Program-made: the position numbers and the translations under genes
Shown here: one piece after another, positions 42,976 to 51,890 of the stretch
Numbering within the stretch: the first letter of the stretch is position 1
Layout: every line of letters starts with the position of its first letter
Assembly: GCA_944324365.1 (NCBI GenBank)
Contig: CALUWA010000001.1
Span: 243,707 to 307,706, forward strand
Origin: Candidatus Gastranaerophilales bacterium
Lineage (GTDB): Bacteria; Cyanobacteriota; Vampirovibrionia; Gastranaerophilales; Gastranaerophilaceae
DNA: 64,000 nt
Reading direction: 5' to 3'
The notes under the pieces: model-generated
Seen by the model: only the letters and a program-made list of their open reading frames with translations
Database searches by the model: none
Told to the model about the DNA's origin: nothing

Positions 42976-43728
42976 ATGAGAATAGAAAACGGTTCCGGGC
43001 AGCCTTCACATATGAGTTATAAAGAATATAAAAAGAAAGTTGCAAAGAATAAAACCCAAACTTTGATGATGTTTATTTCAATATTCTTTGTATTACTCCT
43101 GATATTTCTCGGATTTGCAAAGCTTATGTCACCTGATGTAGATATTGCAATAGGAGACGAAAACGTTACAACTGAATTGGATGCAAACAATACGGAATAC
43201 AGCAGAACAGGGAATGTGGATGACAGACTAAAAGCACTTCAGGCGGAAGATGAAGCGGTTATAGTGAATGAGGCTGCTAAAACAGAAGACGCCGGACTGG
43301 TAAAAATCCCGGAAATAAATAAGAAAATGGGCGAGTTATCACAAGAAACAGAAGAAGATGCAATTACCCTGGAAGAAGAACCGGTCAAAAAACAACCCGC
43401 AGAAGCACAACAGCCTGCAGCTCCGCAGCCGTCAGCAGCTCCGGCTCCAACAATAGCAGCAAACACCCAACCAGCAACACAACCGGCAGCAGCTCCTGCT
43501 ATTTCAGCAAGAGTTGTGGTTGGCTTTTATAATACCCAGGCTCAGGCATCTGTAGCAAAAGGAATTTTACAGGAAGCCGGCCTTGGAGTTACTCCGCACA
43601 TAAGACCGATGGGTTCAGGTTTCACCTTGCAGGTAGGGGCATATAGCTCAAAAGAAGCCGCAAATAACCTTGCAAACAAACTTTTATTGAATAATTATCC
43701 CGCAAGAGTAATTATTGAAGGCAATTAG
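42976..43728 (+). CDS. Membrane-anchored SPOR-domain protein
   Basis: The 250-residue protein has a short basic N-terminus, one transmembrane helix (LMMFISIFFVLLLIFLGFA, ~30-48), an acidic stretch, an Ala/Pro/Gln-rich linker (~140-175) and a C-terminal SPOR domain (VVGFYNTQAQASVAKGILQE, LQVGAYSSKEAANNLANKLL). SPOR domains bind denuded septal peptidoglycan, so it probably localises to the division site. A GAGGAG ribosome site precedes ATG; the DUF366 stop is adjacent. It is FtsN/DedD-like in layout, not in sequence length. Confidence 0.85.
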   Translation: MRIENGSGQPSHMSYKEYKKKVAKNKTQTLMMFISIFFVLLLIFLGFAKLMSPDVDIAIGDENVTTELDANNTEYSRTGNVDDRLKALQAEDEAVIVNEAAKTEDAGLVKIPEINKKMGELSQETEEDAITLEEEPVKKQPAEAQQPAAPQPSAAPAPTIAANTQPATQPAAAPAISARVVVGFYNTQAQASVAKGILQEAGLGVTPHIRPMGSGFTLQVGAYSSKEAANNLANKLLLNNYPARVIIEGN

Positions 43729-43729
43729 A

Positions 43730-43758
43730 TTGCGCATAAGATGCCTTTGTGATAGAAT
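43730..43758 (+). promoter_or_regulatory. Promoter for gatB
   Basis: TTGCGC (43730-43735), 17 bp, TAGAAT (43753-43758), then AAGGAG and ATG at 43787. Confidence 0.65.
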
Positions 43759-43786
43759 TTGAGCAGGATATATTTAAGGAGAAGCT

Positions 43787-45232
43787 ATGGAAAACAGTAT
43801 TAGAGATAAGTACGAAGTTGTTATCGGCTTGGAAGTTCATGCCCAGCTGAAAACAAAATCAAAAATATTTGCCCCGGACGGAACAGAATTCGGAAAAGAA
43901 CCAAATTCCGAGACCAGTCCTATCACGTTAGGGATGCCGGGAGTTTTGCCGGTATTGAATAAAGAAGCAGTTAATATGGGGATATTAACAGGTCTTGCAC
44001 TTAACTGTACAATTCCTGCCAGATGCAAGTTTGACAGAAAACAATATTTTTACCCTGACTTGCCGAAAGGATATCAGATTTCACAATACGATGAACCGAT
44101 TTGCGTTGGTGGTTATCTTGAAATTAACGGGAAAAAGATTGGTATAACAAGAGCTCACCTTGAAGAAGATGCCGGAAAACTCGTACACGCAGGCGCCGAT
44201 GGGTTGGCAGGCTCAAGTTATTCCCTTGTTGATTTAAACCGCGCGGGGACTCCGCTTCTTGAAATCGTTTCAGAACCGGATATGAGAAGTTCTGATGAAG
44301 CAAGAGCTTATATGGAAGAATTAAGAAATATCGTACGTTATATCGGCGTTTGCGACGGGAACCTTGAAGAAGGTTCAATGAGATGCGACGCAAATATTTC
44401 TGTTATGCCGAAAGGTTCAAAGGAATTCGGTACTCGCGCAGAAATCAAAAACGTTAACAGCTTCTCGGCGTTACAAAGAGCAATTGAATATGAAATCGCA
44501 CGCCAGATAGAAATTGTTGAAGAAGGCGGAAAAGTAGTTCAGGAAACAAGACTTTGGGATGATAACTCAAGAGAAACACGCTCTATGAGAGGAAAAGAAG
44601 ACGCCCATGATTACAGATATTTCCCTGAACCTGATTTGATGCCTCTTGAAATTTCAAGAGAATGGGTTGAAGAAATCAGAGCAAAAATGCCTGAACTGCC
44701 TTCTCAAAAACGCGCAAGATATCAAGGCTTAGGTTTGAGCGAATATGATGCAAATGTAATAGTTGATCAAATGAGCTTGGCATTATTCTTTGATAAGGTT
44801 CTTGAACTCGGAGCTAATCCTAAGACTGCAGTAAACTTTATTATGGGTGAAATTGCAGCTTACCTGAAAGAAGAAAAACTTGATATTAATGAAACAAAAT
44901 TAACTCCGGAAAACCTTGCAGAATTAATCTCATTAATTGAGAAAAAGACTATTTCAAACAACATCGGAAAACAAATTATCATTGATATGCTCAAAGACGG
45001 CACTCCGGCAAAAGAAATTGTTGAAAAGAAAGGTTTGAGCCAGATAACGGATACATCAGCAATCAAAGAAATTTGCCAAAAAGTAGTTGATGCAAACCCT
45101 GCTCAAGTTGAATCATACAAAGGCGGAAAAGTTCAATTGTTCGGCTTCTTTGTAGGTCAGGTTATGAAGGAAACAAAAGGCCGTGCAAATCCGCAGGTTG
45201 TAAATCAATTATTAAAAGAAATTTTAGGATAA
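43787..45232 (+). CDS. gatB: Asp-tRNA(Asn)/Glu-tRNA(Gln) amidotransferase subunit B
   Basis: GatB activates misacylated Glu-tRNA-Gln (or Asp-tRNA-Asn) with ATP in the GatCAB complex. The 481-residue protein has YEVVIGLEVHAQLKTKSKIF (residues ~9-28), TLGMPGVLPVLN, FDRKQYFYPDLPKGYQISQY (~85-104), EDAHDYRYFPEPDL and the C-terminal YqeY-like tRNA-binding domain with GRANPQVVNQLLKEIL. gatA and gatC are not adjacent. Its own promoter and terminator make it a single-gene unit. Confidence 0.95.
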   Translation: MENSIRDKYEVVIGLEVHAQLKTKSKIFAPDGTEFGKEPNSETSPITLGMPGVLPVLNKEAVNMGILTGLALNCTIPARCKFDRKQYFYPDLPKGYQISQYDEPICVGGYLEINGKKIGITRAHLEEDAGKLVHAGADGLAGSSYSLVDLNRAGTPLLEIVSEPDMRSSDEARAYMEELRNIVRYIGVCDGNLEEGSMRCDANISVMPKGSKEFGTRAEIKNVNSFSALQRAIEYEIARQIEIVEEGGKVVQETRLWDDNSRETRSMRGKEDAHDYRYFPEPDLMPLEISREWVEEIRAKMPELPSQKRARYQGLGLSEYDANVIVDQMSLALFFDKVLELGANPKTAVNFIMGEIAAYLKEEKLDINETKLTPENLAELISLIEKKTISNNIGKQIIIDMLKDGTPAKEIVEKKGLSQITDTSAIKEICQKVVDANPAQVESYKGGKVQLFGFFVGQVMKETKGRANPQVVNQLLKEILG

Positions 45233-45237
45233 TATCG

Positions 45238-45268
45238 AAATAAGGCGGCATATCCGCCTTATTTTATA
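45238..45268. terminator. Terminator after gatB
   Basis: AAATAAGGCGG and CCGCCTTATTT form an 11-bp stem with a 5-nt loop, followed by TATAG. Confidence 0.85.
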
Positions 45269-45287
45269 GTAAAAAGAGGGCTGCAGC

Positions 45288-46340
45288 GTGTTAAAAAAAG
45301 ACATCAAATCCAGTATGGAATATGAAATATATGAACAACCGGAGATTTTAGAAAATCTTTTTAATACACATGTAAATGACAATAATTACATTTTATTCGA
45401 TATCCCGACAGATATCGAAAAGATTATATTTGTTGCAAGCGGTTCTTCGTATCACTGCTCGCGTTTTGGTGCGGATTTATTCGGAAACGTTGCAAATATC
45501 GAGGCAGGTGCAATATATTCAAGCGAATTTCTTCTGAAAGCGGCAGTTCCGCACGATGAGAATATCTTGTACGTATTTATTACACAATCGGGAGAAACTT
45601 CGGACACAAACCAGGCTCTGAAACGTGCAAAAGAACTCGGGATGCGCACTCTTTGTATTACAAATAAGAAGGGTTCCACCATCTGGAAAGCCGCAGATTT
45701 TAAAATAGACTGCTGTGCGGGGGAAGAAAAAAGTATTGCTGCAACAAAATCCCTTACAACACAAATGCTTTGCGTAACGCTTTTGGTATTAAAATATGCG
45801 GCTCATAAGGGTATTGATATAAAGCCTTACTTAGATAATTTAAAAATATTGCCGCAAAAAATGAGAGAAGCACTTGCACTGCACAAAGAAATAAAAAAAG
45901 TTGCCAAAGCAATTTCTAAATATAAAATTATAGTAGTAACGGCAGACGGCATATCTTATGCTCTGGCAAAAGAGGCGTCTTTGAAGATAAAAGAAACCTC
46001 ATATATCTGCACATTATCGAGCATATTGGGAGAATTTATGCACGGGCATGTTGCAGTGCTGAATAACAAAAAAACAGCACAGATTCACATTGCAATTGAA
46101 AATATGAGCGAAACTGCCCTCAATAATCTTAGGAAAATCAGAGATGATTACAAAACTCCGCTTTATCTAATCGGAAATTCCGGTATAAATGCAGATTGCG
46201 CATTAAATATTGAGTGCTCAGACAGTATCGTAAAATCTTTCTGCCTGATTGGAATCGTGCAACTGCTGGCGCTTGAAACCGCTCAGGCTCTGCATAGGAA
46301 CATAGATAAACCGCACGGACTTCATAAGGTAGTAAAATAA
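45288..46340 (+). CDS. SIS-domain sugar isomerase, GlmS C-half-like
   Basis: The 350-residue protein corresponds to the isomerase half of glucosamine-6-phosphate synthase without the glutaminase domain. It has MEYEIYEQPEILENL at the start, VASGSSYHCSRFGADL (~49-64), ITQSGETSDTNQAL (~103-116), SIAATKSLTTQMLC (~148-161) and ASLKIKETSYICTLSSILGE (~228-247) with FMHGH. Related stand-alone enzymes are amino-sugar deaminase/isomerases (AgaS, GlmS-like). The substrate is therefore a phosphorylated amino sugar or similar. GTG start with AGAGGG upstream. It overlaps the GT-C gene by 1 bp, hinting at a common glycan pathway. Confidence 0.75.
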   Translation: MLKKDIKSSMEYEIYEQPEILENLFNTHVNDNNYILFDIPTDIEKIIFVASGSSYHCSRFGADLFGNVANIEAGAIYSSEFLLKAAVPHDENILYVFITQSGETSDTNQALKRAKELGMRTLCITNKKGSTIWKAADFKIDCCAGEEKSIAATKSLTTQMLCVTLLVLKYAAHKGIDIKPYLDNLKILPQKMREALALHKEIKKVAKAISKYKIIVVTADGISYALAKEASLKIKETSYICTLSSILGEFMHGHVAVLNNKKTAQIHIAIENMSETALNNLRKIRDDYKTPLYLIGNSGINADCALNIECSDSIVKSFCLIGIVQLLALETAQALHRNIDKPHGLHKVVK

Positions 46341-47935
46341 TGGATATTAATGGAAAATTTAAGAAATTTTATAAGGGTAGGGGATTAATCCTAAGCTGCA
46401 TTTTTGTATTTGTACTTGCATTTTTAGTAAGAGTTGCGGCTATAAACGTTAAGCAGGATCTGTTTATAGATGAGGTTTATACCACTCAAATTGCAAACTA
46501 TAATCCATACTTTGAAGGGGTTGCAGTTCCCCTACCATCCGGAATGCAGGAAACAGGCTACAATATAAAACAAAAAATTCTCGCTATAAATCCTTCATTC
46601 AAAGATACCATAAATGATATAATCAATCTACACACCTATACAAGAGATACTCCGCATTCAAATTTCTATTATACACTATACAGACTATGGTTTAACGGCT
46701 GGGGCGAATTTAATCTGAAAAAATTTATTACACACGGAGCCAGCCTTAATTTAATCTTTTTTGCGGGAAGCTTTTTATATTTATATAAAATTTTAAAAAG
46801 ATTATTTCAAAATAACAGTGTTTTGGTTCCATTCGGGCTTTTTACGACATTTATGAGCACCACGGCTATCACAAATACAACATTTATAAGGCCGTATGCA
46901 CTTCAGGAAATGTTTTTTCTTATATTAACTTACACAACAATAAAGTATTGGGATTATATAGCAGACAAAGAACACAGATACAAAATTCTTGATGTATTCA
47001 CACTCGGATTAACAATAGGTTTAACACTTCTTACCGGATATTATTCAATAGCCTTAATCGGATTTTTTGCATTACTGCTTTTATATAGAACTATCAAGCT
47101 AAAAAATTTTGACGCATTAAGATTTTTTATAACTACAATGTTTGCAGCCGGCCTTATTGTATTTTTGTTATATCCCGGAATATGCTTTGTACTTTTCAGT
47201 TATCGCGCAAAAGAAACATACAATGCATTTTCACAAATAGACAATATTGGATTAATAATAAAATATACCCCTATAATAATTTTGAGATACTTATTCAGCA
47301 TTCCTTTAATTGCTACTATTATCTACTATTTAAGAAAATGTAAGTTCAGAGATAACACAAATAAATATTTTAAACTTGCAGCAATATTAATGTTTATCGG
47401 AATTATATGGAGCATTTTTATATTGTATGTTGCACCATACAAAAATATTCGCTATATTATGCCGGCAACTGCACTGATTATGCTGATTTTCCCTTTGATT
47501 GCAAGCTGTTTAAAAGTTAAAAAATGGTTTATCACAATTGTATCAGCAATACTGCTATTAAATATCTTTATAGCAATATCAAATTTTGTCGGGCTAAATT
47601 TCAGAAAATATATTCCTATTCCACCTAAAATTGAATTTCTGACAAATATAGAAAAAAATAATTTTATATTTTTAGAAAACCAAGATATCCCTGTATATAT
47701 AATTCAATACGGGATGCAAAGTCCTGGTGCTCTATTCACACAATTTGCGGATAAACAAATTTATTACATTACCAATGAAACTCCACAAAATATTCCATAT
47801 ACTCATTTTTACGTTATAAGAAGAACCGGAGAAACTCAATTTCCACAAAAGAATTTTCCTGCAAATTATATACTTATTAATACCAAAACTTTTAAGTATG
47901 ACTACTTTGCCTGCGATGAATTTATAAAATTCTAA
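46340..47935 (+). CDS. GT-C-type membrane glycosyltransferase (PMT/ArnT-like)
   Basis: The 531-residue protein has 9 to 11 hydrophobic helices and, in the first periplasmic loop, FIDEVYTTQIAN (residues ~47-58), the acidic motif of lipid-linked-sugar GT-C enzymes. A soluble C-terminal portion (~430-531) follows. Enzymes of this kind transfer a sugar from polyprenyl phosphate to lipid A, protein or glycan. The acceptor is unknown. Start ATG shares its A with the upstream stop (TAATGG), so translation is coupled to the SIS protein. Confidence 0.7.
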   Translation: MDINGKFKKFYKGRGLILSCIFVFVLAFLVRVAAINVKQDLFIDEVYTTQIANYNPYFEGVAVPLPSGMQETGYNIKQKILAINPSFKDTINDIINLHTYTRDTPHSNFYYTLYRLWFNGWGEFNLKKFITHGASLNLIFFAGSFLYLYKILKRLFQNNSVLVPFGLFTTFMSTTAITNTTFIRPYALQEMFFLILTYTTIKYWDYIADKEHRYKILDVFTLGLTIGLTLLTGYYSIALIGFFALLLLYRTIKLKNFDALRFFITTMFAAGLIVFLLYPGICFVLFSYRAKETYNAFSQIDNIGLIIKYTPIIILRYLFSIPLIATIIYYLRKCKFRDNTNKYFKLAAILMFIGIIWSIFILYVAPYKNIRYIMPATALIMLIFPLIASCLKVKKWFITIVSAILLLNIFIAISNFVGLNFRKYIPIPPKIEFLTNIEKNNFIFLENQDIPVYIIQYGMQSPGALFTQFADKQIYYITNETPQNIPYTHFYVIRRTGETQFPQKNFPANYILINTKTFKYDYFACDEFIKF

Positions 47936-47940
47936 TTTAA

Positions 47941-47978
47941 AAAAGCGGTTAGGCAACCATAGCCAAAACCGCCTTTAG
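47941..47978 (-). terminator. Terminator between convergent genes
   Basis: GCGGTT (47945-47950) pairs with AACCGC (47967-47972), with an inner GGC/GCC pair. On the minus strand a T-run (TTTTTT) follows, so it serves pheS. Confidence 0.7.
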
Positions 47979-47997
47979 CAAAATATAATCAGTTTGA

Positions 47998-49032
47998 TTA
48001 AAACTGTTTCAAAAATCTGACATCATCGTTAAAGAACAATCTGATATCATCAATTGCATATTTAAGCATAGCAAGCCTTTCTACCCCCATGCCAAATGCA
48101 AAGCCGGAATAAATATCAGGATCAATTCCGACACCGTTTAATACATTCGGATCAACCATACCGCAGCCTAATACTTCGAGCCAGCCGGTACCTGAGCAAA
48201 TCTTGCAACCTTTACCCTGGCACATAATACATTGAACATCCACCTCTGCAGACGGCTCAGTAAACGGGAAAAAGCTGCTTCTGAAACGTGTCGGTCTGCT
48301 TGCTCCAAAATAAAGTCTTATAAACTCATTTAAAACACCCTTCAAATCACCGAAAGTTATATCCTTATCAATATAAAGCCCTTCTATCTGATGGAAGAAG
48401 TTATTTTTACGGGCATTTATATTTTCATTTCTGTAAACTCTTCCCGGAGAAATGACTCTGATTGGAGGTTTTTGGTTTTCCATAACATGAATTTGCGCAC
48501 CGGAAGTCTGGCTTCTTAAAACAACATTAGGCGCCAGATTTGTAAAGAAAGTATCCTGAACATCACGTGCCGGGTGGTCTTTTGGAATGTTCAGCATATC
48601 AAAATTGAAATACTCGGTTTCAACTTCCGGGGAATCCTTGCTTTCAACAACAGAAAAGCCAAGGCTTTGGAATATTTTTGTTATCTCAGATGTGGTAGAA
48701 GTCAGAGGATGAACTTTACCCTGAGGAACAAATTTACCCGGCAAAGTTATGTCGAGTCTTTCTTTTGAAAGTTTTTCATCTAATTCTTTTTTATAAAATT
48801 CATCGTGTTTTGATTTAATAGAAAGCTCAAGCTTCTGTGTAATTTCGTTTGCTAAAGCTCCGACAACTCTTTTATCCGCATCAGAAAGATTTTTTAAGTT
48901 CTTTTTTATTTCATTAAATTCACCTTTACGGCTCAAATATTTAGCTCTAATTTCATCCAAATCACTAATGGTTAACGCCTTATCTAAATCGCTAACCGCA
49001 TCAGAATAAATTTTTTCTAACTGTTCTTTCAT
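47998..49032 (-). CDS. pheS: Phenylalanyl-tRNA synthetase alpha subunit
   Basis: The 344-residue class II subunit has an N-terminal coiled coil (~1-90), motif 1 HPLTSTTSEITKIFQSLGF (~108-126), motif 2 FDMLNIPKDHPARDVQDTFF/ VYRNENINARKNNFFHQIEG (~200-219), a phenylalanine-site region WLEVLGCGMVDPNVL, and motif 3 GFAFGMGVERLAMLKY (~312-327). It forms the alpha2beta2 enzyme with PheT. pheT is not adjacent, which is common in Cyanobacteria. It is third in an operon after kdsA and an MBL-fold gene. Confidence 0.95.
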   Translation of the reverse strand: MKEQLEKIYSDAVSDLDKALTISDLDEIRAKYLSRKGEFNEIKKNLKNLSDADKRVVGALANEITQKLELSIKSKHDEFYKKELDEKLSKERLDITLPGKFVPQGKVHPLTSTTSEITKIFQSLGFSVVESKDSPEVETEYFNFDMLNIPKDHPARDVQDTFFTNLAPNVVLRSQTSGAQIHVMENQKPPIRVISPGRVYRNENINARKNNFFHQIEGLYIDKDITFGDLKGVLNEFIRLYFGASRPTRFRSSFFPFTEPSAEVDVQCIMCQGKGCKICSGTGWLEVLGCGMVDPNVLNGVGIDPDIYSGFAFGMGVERLAMLKYAIDDIRLFFNDDVRFLKQF

Positions 49033-49044
49033 TCCTGTTCCTCT

Positions 49045-49665
49045 TTATCTGTTTATTTCATTATGAACTTTTTCATACCCGATTGTCGTAGCCGGCCCGT
49101 GTCCCGGAAATACCCTTATATTATCATAAAGTTTAAAAATAATATCAAGCAGACTGTGACGAATTTTTTCAAAATCTCCGCCAAACAAATCAGTCCTGCC
49201 GTAACTATCCCTAAACAAAGTGTCACCGGAGAAAAGCTTTCCGTCAATCAAATAACAAACACCGCCTTCCGTATGCCCCGGAGTATAAATCACTTTAATT
49301 TTTTCATTTCCGAATTGAAGTTCCTCTCCATCTTCAATCAAAAAGTCGTATTTAGGAGGCACTACATGCGGAAATGCAAAAAATCTGGCAAACTCATTGA
49401 TGTTTTCTATCATGGTAACATCGCCCTTATGTACCCCAACTTTACAGTCCAGAGCAGCTTTCATATCATTGACACCTAAAACATGATCAAAATGACCGTG
49501 GGTTAATAAAATATATTTTACATTCAGCCCGTTTTCCTTAACCGCGTCAATTATTTCTTCTTTATACTCAGAACAATCAATCAAAACAGCATCTTTTGTT
49601 GTTTCATCCCACAAAAGATAATTGTTCGCATCAATTGGGCCTGCAATAAAAGTTATCATCCTCAT
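49045..49665 (-). CDS. Metallo-beta-lactamase-fold hydrolase, GloB-like
   Basis: The 206-residue protein has the zinc motif THGHFDHVLG (residues ~54-63), a His in YTPGHTEGG (~128-136), SGDTLF (~146-151) and FPGHGP (~183-188). Size and motifs fit the hydroxyacylglutathione hydrolase-like/persulfide-dioxygenase-like group. Without a GSH pathway in view, the substrate is not determined. It starts 3 bp after the kdsA stop and ends 12 bp before pheS, so it is likely co-transcribed. Confidence 0.85.
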   Translation of the reverse strand: MRMITFIAGPIDANNYLLWDETTKDAVLIDCSEYKEEIIDAVKENGLNVKYILLTHGHFDHVLGVNDMKAALDCKVGVHKGDVTMIENINEFARFFAFPHVVPPKYDFLIEDGEELQFGNEKIKVIYTPGHTEGGVCYLIDGKLFSGDTLFRDSYGRTDLFGGDFEKIRHSLLDIIFKLYDNIRVFPGHGPATTIGYEKVHNEINR

Positions 49666-49668
49666 AAT

Positions 49669-50484
49669 CTATTTTCTCACCAATTCAAAAATATCACGGC
49701 AAACCTTAAACAACTCTTCAGCCTGAGAAAGCGGCACCATATTCGGCCCGTCAGACAAAGCTTTGTCCGGATCCGGATGAACTTCAAAGAATAATACATC
49801 AGCACCAGCGCCCATAGCAGCTTTTGCCAAAGGCGGAACAAAAGTTCTGTCTCCGCCGGAACAATTACCGTTAGCTCCCGGAAGCTGCACACTGTGCGTA
49901 GCATCAAACACAACAGGATAACCGAATTTGTGCATTATAGGAACACTCCTGAAATCCACAACCAAATTATTATACCCGAAGCTTGTACCTCTGTCAGTAA
50001 GCAATATGTTATGATTTCCGACAGATTCCACTTTTTTAACTAACGAACCCATCTGCTCAGGTGAAAGGAACTGTCCTTTTTTTATATTTACAATTTTTCC
50101 TGTTTTAGCAGCTGCGACAAGCAAGTCTGTCTGTCTGCACAAAAATGCCGGAATTTGCAATATATCAGCAACTTCTGCAACAATCTCAGCCTGTTCCGGA
50201 GTGTGAATATCGGTTACTACCGGAACATTATACTTATCTTTTACGGATTGAAGCATTGATAAACCTTTGTCAATTCCAGGACCCCTAAAAGACTCAATTG
50301 AAGACCTGTTTGCCTTATCAAAAGAAGCTTTAAAAACATAATTTATACCAAGTTTTGTTGTAATTTCTTTTAAAGTCTTTGCGACATCATCAATAATACC
50401 CTGGCTTTCAATAACACAAGGTCCGGCAAGAATTGTTAATTTATCACCGCCTATTTCAAAGTTCCCTAACTTAATTTTATTCAT
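49669..50484 (-). CDS. kdsA: 2-dehydro-3-deoxyphosphooctonate aldolase
   Basis: The ATG at 50484 with GAGG upstream is preferred; the frame has 18 more unsupported codons. The 271-residue product begins [20 protein letters not shown] and has AGPCVIES (~20-27), [11 protein letters not shown] (~51-61), [27 protein letters not shown] and ATHSVQLPG. KdsA condenses PEP and arabinose-5-phosphate to Kdo-8-phosphate, the precursor of the LPS core sugar. Its presence argues for an LPS-like outer membrane. Confidence 0.94.
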   Translation of the reverse strand: MNKIKLGNFEIGGDKLTILAGPCVIESQGIIDDVAKTLKEITTKLGINYVFKASFDKANRSSIESFRGPGIDKGLSMLQSVKDKYNVPVVTDIHTPEQAEIVAEVADILQIPAFLCRQTDLLVAAAKTGKIVNIKKGQFLSPEQMGSLVKKVESVGNHNILLTDRGTSFGYNNLVVDFRSVPIMHKFGYPVVFDATHSVQLPGANGNCSGGDRTFVPPLAKAAMGAGADVLFFEVHPDPDKALSDGPNMVPLSQAEELFKVCRDIFELVRK

Positions 50485-50559
50485 AAATCCTCTTCCTTCT
50501 ACTGTTACAATTATATTTAAAACAAAAGATAAATACAAGCGGATTAACTGGTGCGGGTA

Positions 50560-50587
50560 TTGTAATATTTTAATTACGAAGTATATT
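50560..50587 (+). promoter_or_regulatory. Promoter of small membrane gene
   Basis: TTGTAA (50560-50565), 16 bp, TATATT (50582-50587), then GAAGGAG and the ATG at 50608. Confidence 0.55.
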
Positions 50588-50607
50588 AGTAGCGAAGGAG
50601 AAAGTTT

Positions 50608-50940
50608 ATGCTTAAATTGTTAGTAAAATGGGTCGCTTTTGCACTCATTATATCATTTGTAGCCTGGATAATTCCGGGTATCAGTATCGAAAACTTCTGG
50701 GCAGCCATGATTGCTGCAGTTGTTATTGCACTTATTAACGCAATCATAAAACCGGTTTTAATATTTTTGACATTACCAATAAATATACTGACATTAGGGT
50801 TATTTACCTTAATTATTAACGCGGCATTATTTATGTTTGCAGCCTATATTGTCCCGGGTATTGAAGTAAGCGGATTTTTAAGTGCATTCTTAGGCTCGCT
50901 GCTTTTATCAATCCTTGGTGTTGCTATCGCCTGGATATAA
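50608..50940 (+). CDS. Phage-holin-superfamily-IV-type membrane protein
   Basis: The 110-residue protein has four transmembrane helices and the repeated motif [20 protein letters not shown] / [20 protein letters not shown], with [20 protein letters not shown] in between. This is the PF04020-type family often named phage holin IV, which is widespread in bacterial chromosomes without phages and has no proven lysis role. RBS GAAGGAG. It overlaps the convergent transporter gene by 33 bp. There are no phage genes nearby. Confidence 0.85.
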   Translation: MLKLLVKWVAFALIISFVAWIIPGISIENFWAAMIAAVVIALINAIIKPVLIFLTLPINILTLGLFTLIINAALFMFAAYIVPGIEVSGFLSAFLGSLLLSILGVAIAWI

Positions 50941-51825
50941 GGCTTGCGGCTTTAATTTTGACAAAATTACGGCAGCTATCATCAGCAAGCAGCCCGACAA
51001 TTCGCGCAAAGATAACGTTTCATTCAACAATAACATTCCTCCGAGAACCGCAAATACAGATTCTAAAGACATAATCAAAGATGCGACGATAGGAGGAGTG
51101 TTTTTTTGACCGAAAATCTGGAGTGTATAAGCGACCCCGCAAGTTACGACACCTGCAAAAAACAAATGTATCTTACAATCCCAAATAGCACTCAATAACG
51201 GTGTTTCAAACACTAATGCCAACAATGATGATAAAACTCCAACCACAAAAAACTGAAAGCAGGAAAGCTTGGCTGCATTTGACTGCCTTGAAAAATGTGC
51301 AACAACAATAATATGAATGCCATAGAAAAATGCGGACACCAAAAGAATTAAATCATAAATATTAAACGACGCATCCGATTTAAAACACAGCAAATACAGT
51401 CCGATTATAGCCATAAGTAAGCTTATCACAAGCAGTTTGTGTATTTTTTTACCCATAAAAACAGCAATTAGAGGAACAAAAATTAAATAAAGAGCAGAAA
51501 TAAATCCGGCTTTTCCGGCAGGAACATACTGCATGCAATACTGTTGTATAGTCATTGCAAGAAAAAGTGCAATCCCGCAAAAAATTCCGCCCTTGAATAA
51601 ATCCTTATGCTGATTATGTTTTTCTTCATCTGTTCGGGTATCTGCATAAAGCAGTTTAAAAAAAGCAATAACAGGGAGCAAACTCAAACTGCCGAGAAAA
51701 CTCCTGACAGCATTAAAAGTATACGGCCCGACATATTCCATCCCCGAACGCTGCGCAACAAATGAAAGCCCCCAGATAAGAGCCGTAAAAACAAGCGCAA
51801 TATTTGCCGCAAACTGCTTTTTCAT
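50908..51825 (-). CDS. EamA/DMT-family transporter
   Basis: The 305-residue protein has ten predicted helices in two EamA halves. The first carries ALIWGLSFVAQRSGMEYVGP (residues ~15-34) and FISALYLIFVPLIAVFMGKK; the second has a matching LIMSLESVFAVLGGMLLLNE (~245-264). Members export or take up small metabolites such as amino acids or nucleotide sugars; the substrate cannot be deduced. RBS GAGGGAT precedes the ATG. It is a stand-alone gene. Confidence 0.88.
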   Translation of the reverse strand: MKKQFAANIALVFTALIWGLSFVAQRSGMEYVGPYTFNAVRSFLGSLSLLPVIAFFKLLYADTRTDEEKHNQHKDLFKGGIFCGIALFLAMTIQQYCMQYVPAGKAGFISALYLIFVPLIAVFMGKKIHKLLVISLLMAIIGLYLLCFKSDASFNIYDLILLVSAFFYGIHIIVVAHFSRQSNAAKLSCFQFFVVGVLSSLLALVFETPLLSAIWDCKIHLFFAGVVTCGVAYTLQIFGQKNTPPIVASLIMSLESVFAVLGGMLLLNETLSLRELSGCLLMIAAVILSKLKPQALYPGDSNTKD

Positions 51826-51855
51826 ATTAATCCCTCTACAATAATATTATAAAGA

Positions 51856-51883
51856 AGGGACTCCTTAAAATCAAGAAGTCCCT
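51856..51883 (-). terminator. Terminator after ferritin-like gene
   Basis: AGGGACT and AGTCCCT arms with additional internal pairing, followed by TTCTTTAT on the minus strand. It lies 8 bp beyond the stop. Confidence 0.7.
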
Positions 51884-51890
51884 ATGCTTG

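Noticed and set aside
50608..50940. Prophage remnant suggested by a holin-like gene
   Set aside because: This holin-superfamily-IV protein is common in non-phage chromosomal contexts and no lysin, tail or integrase gene is nearby.
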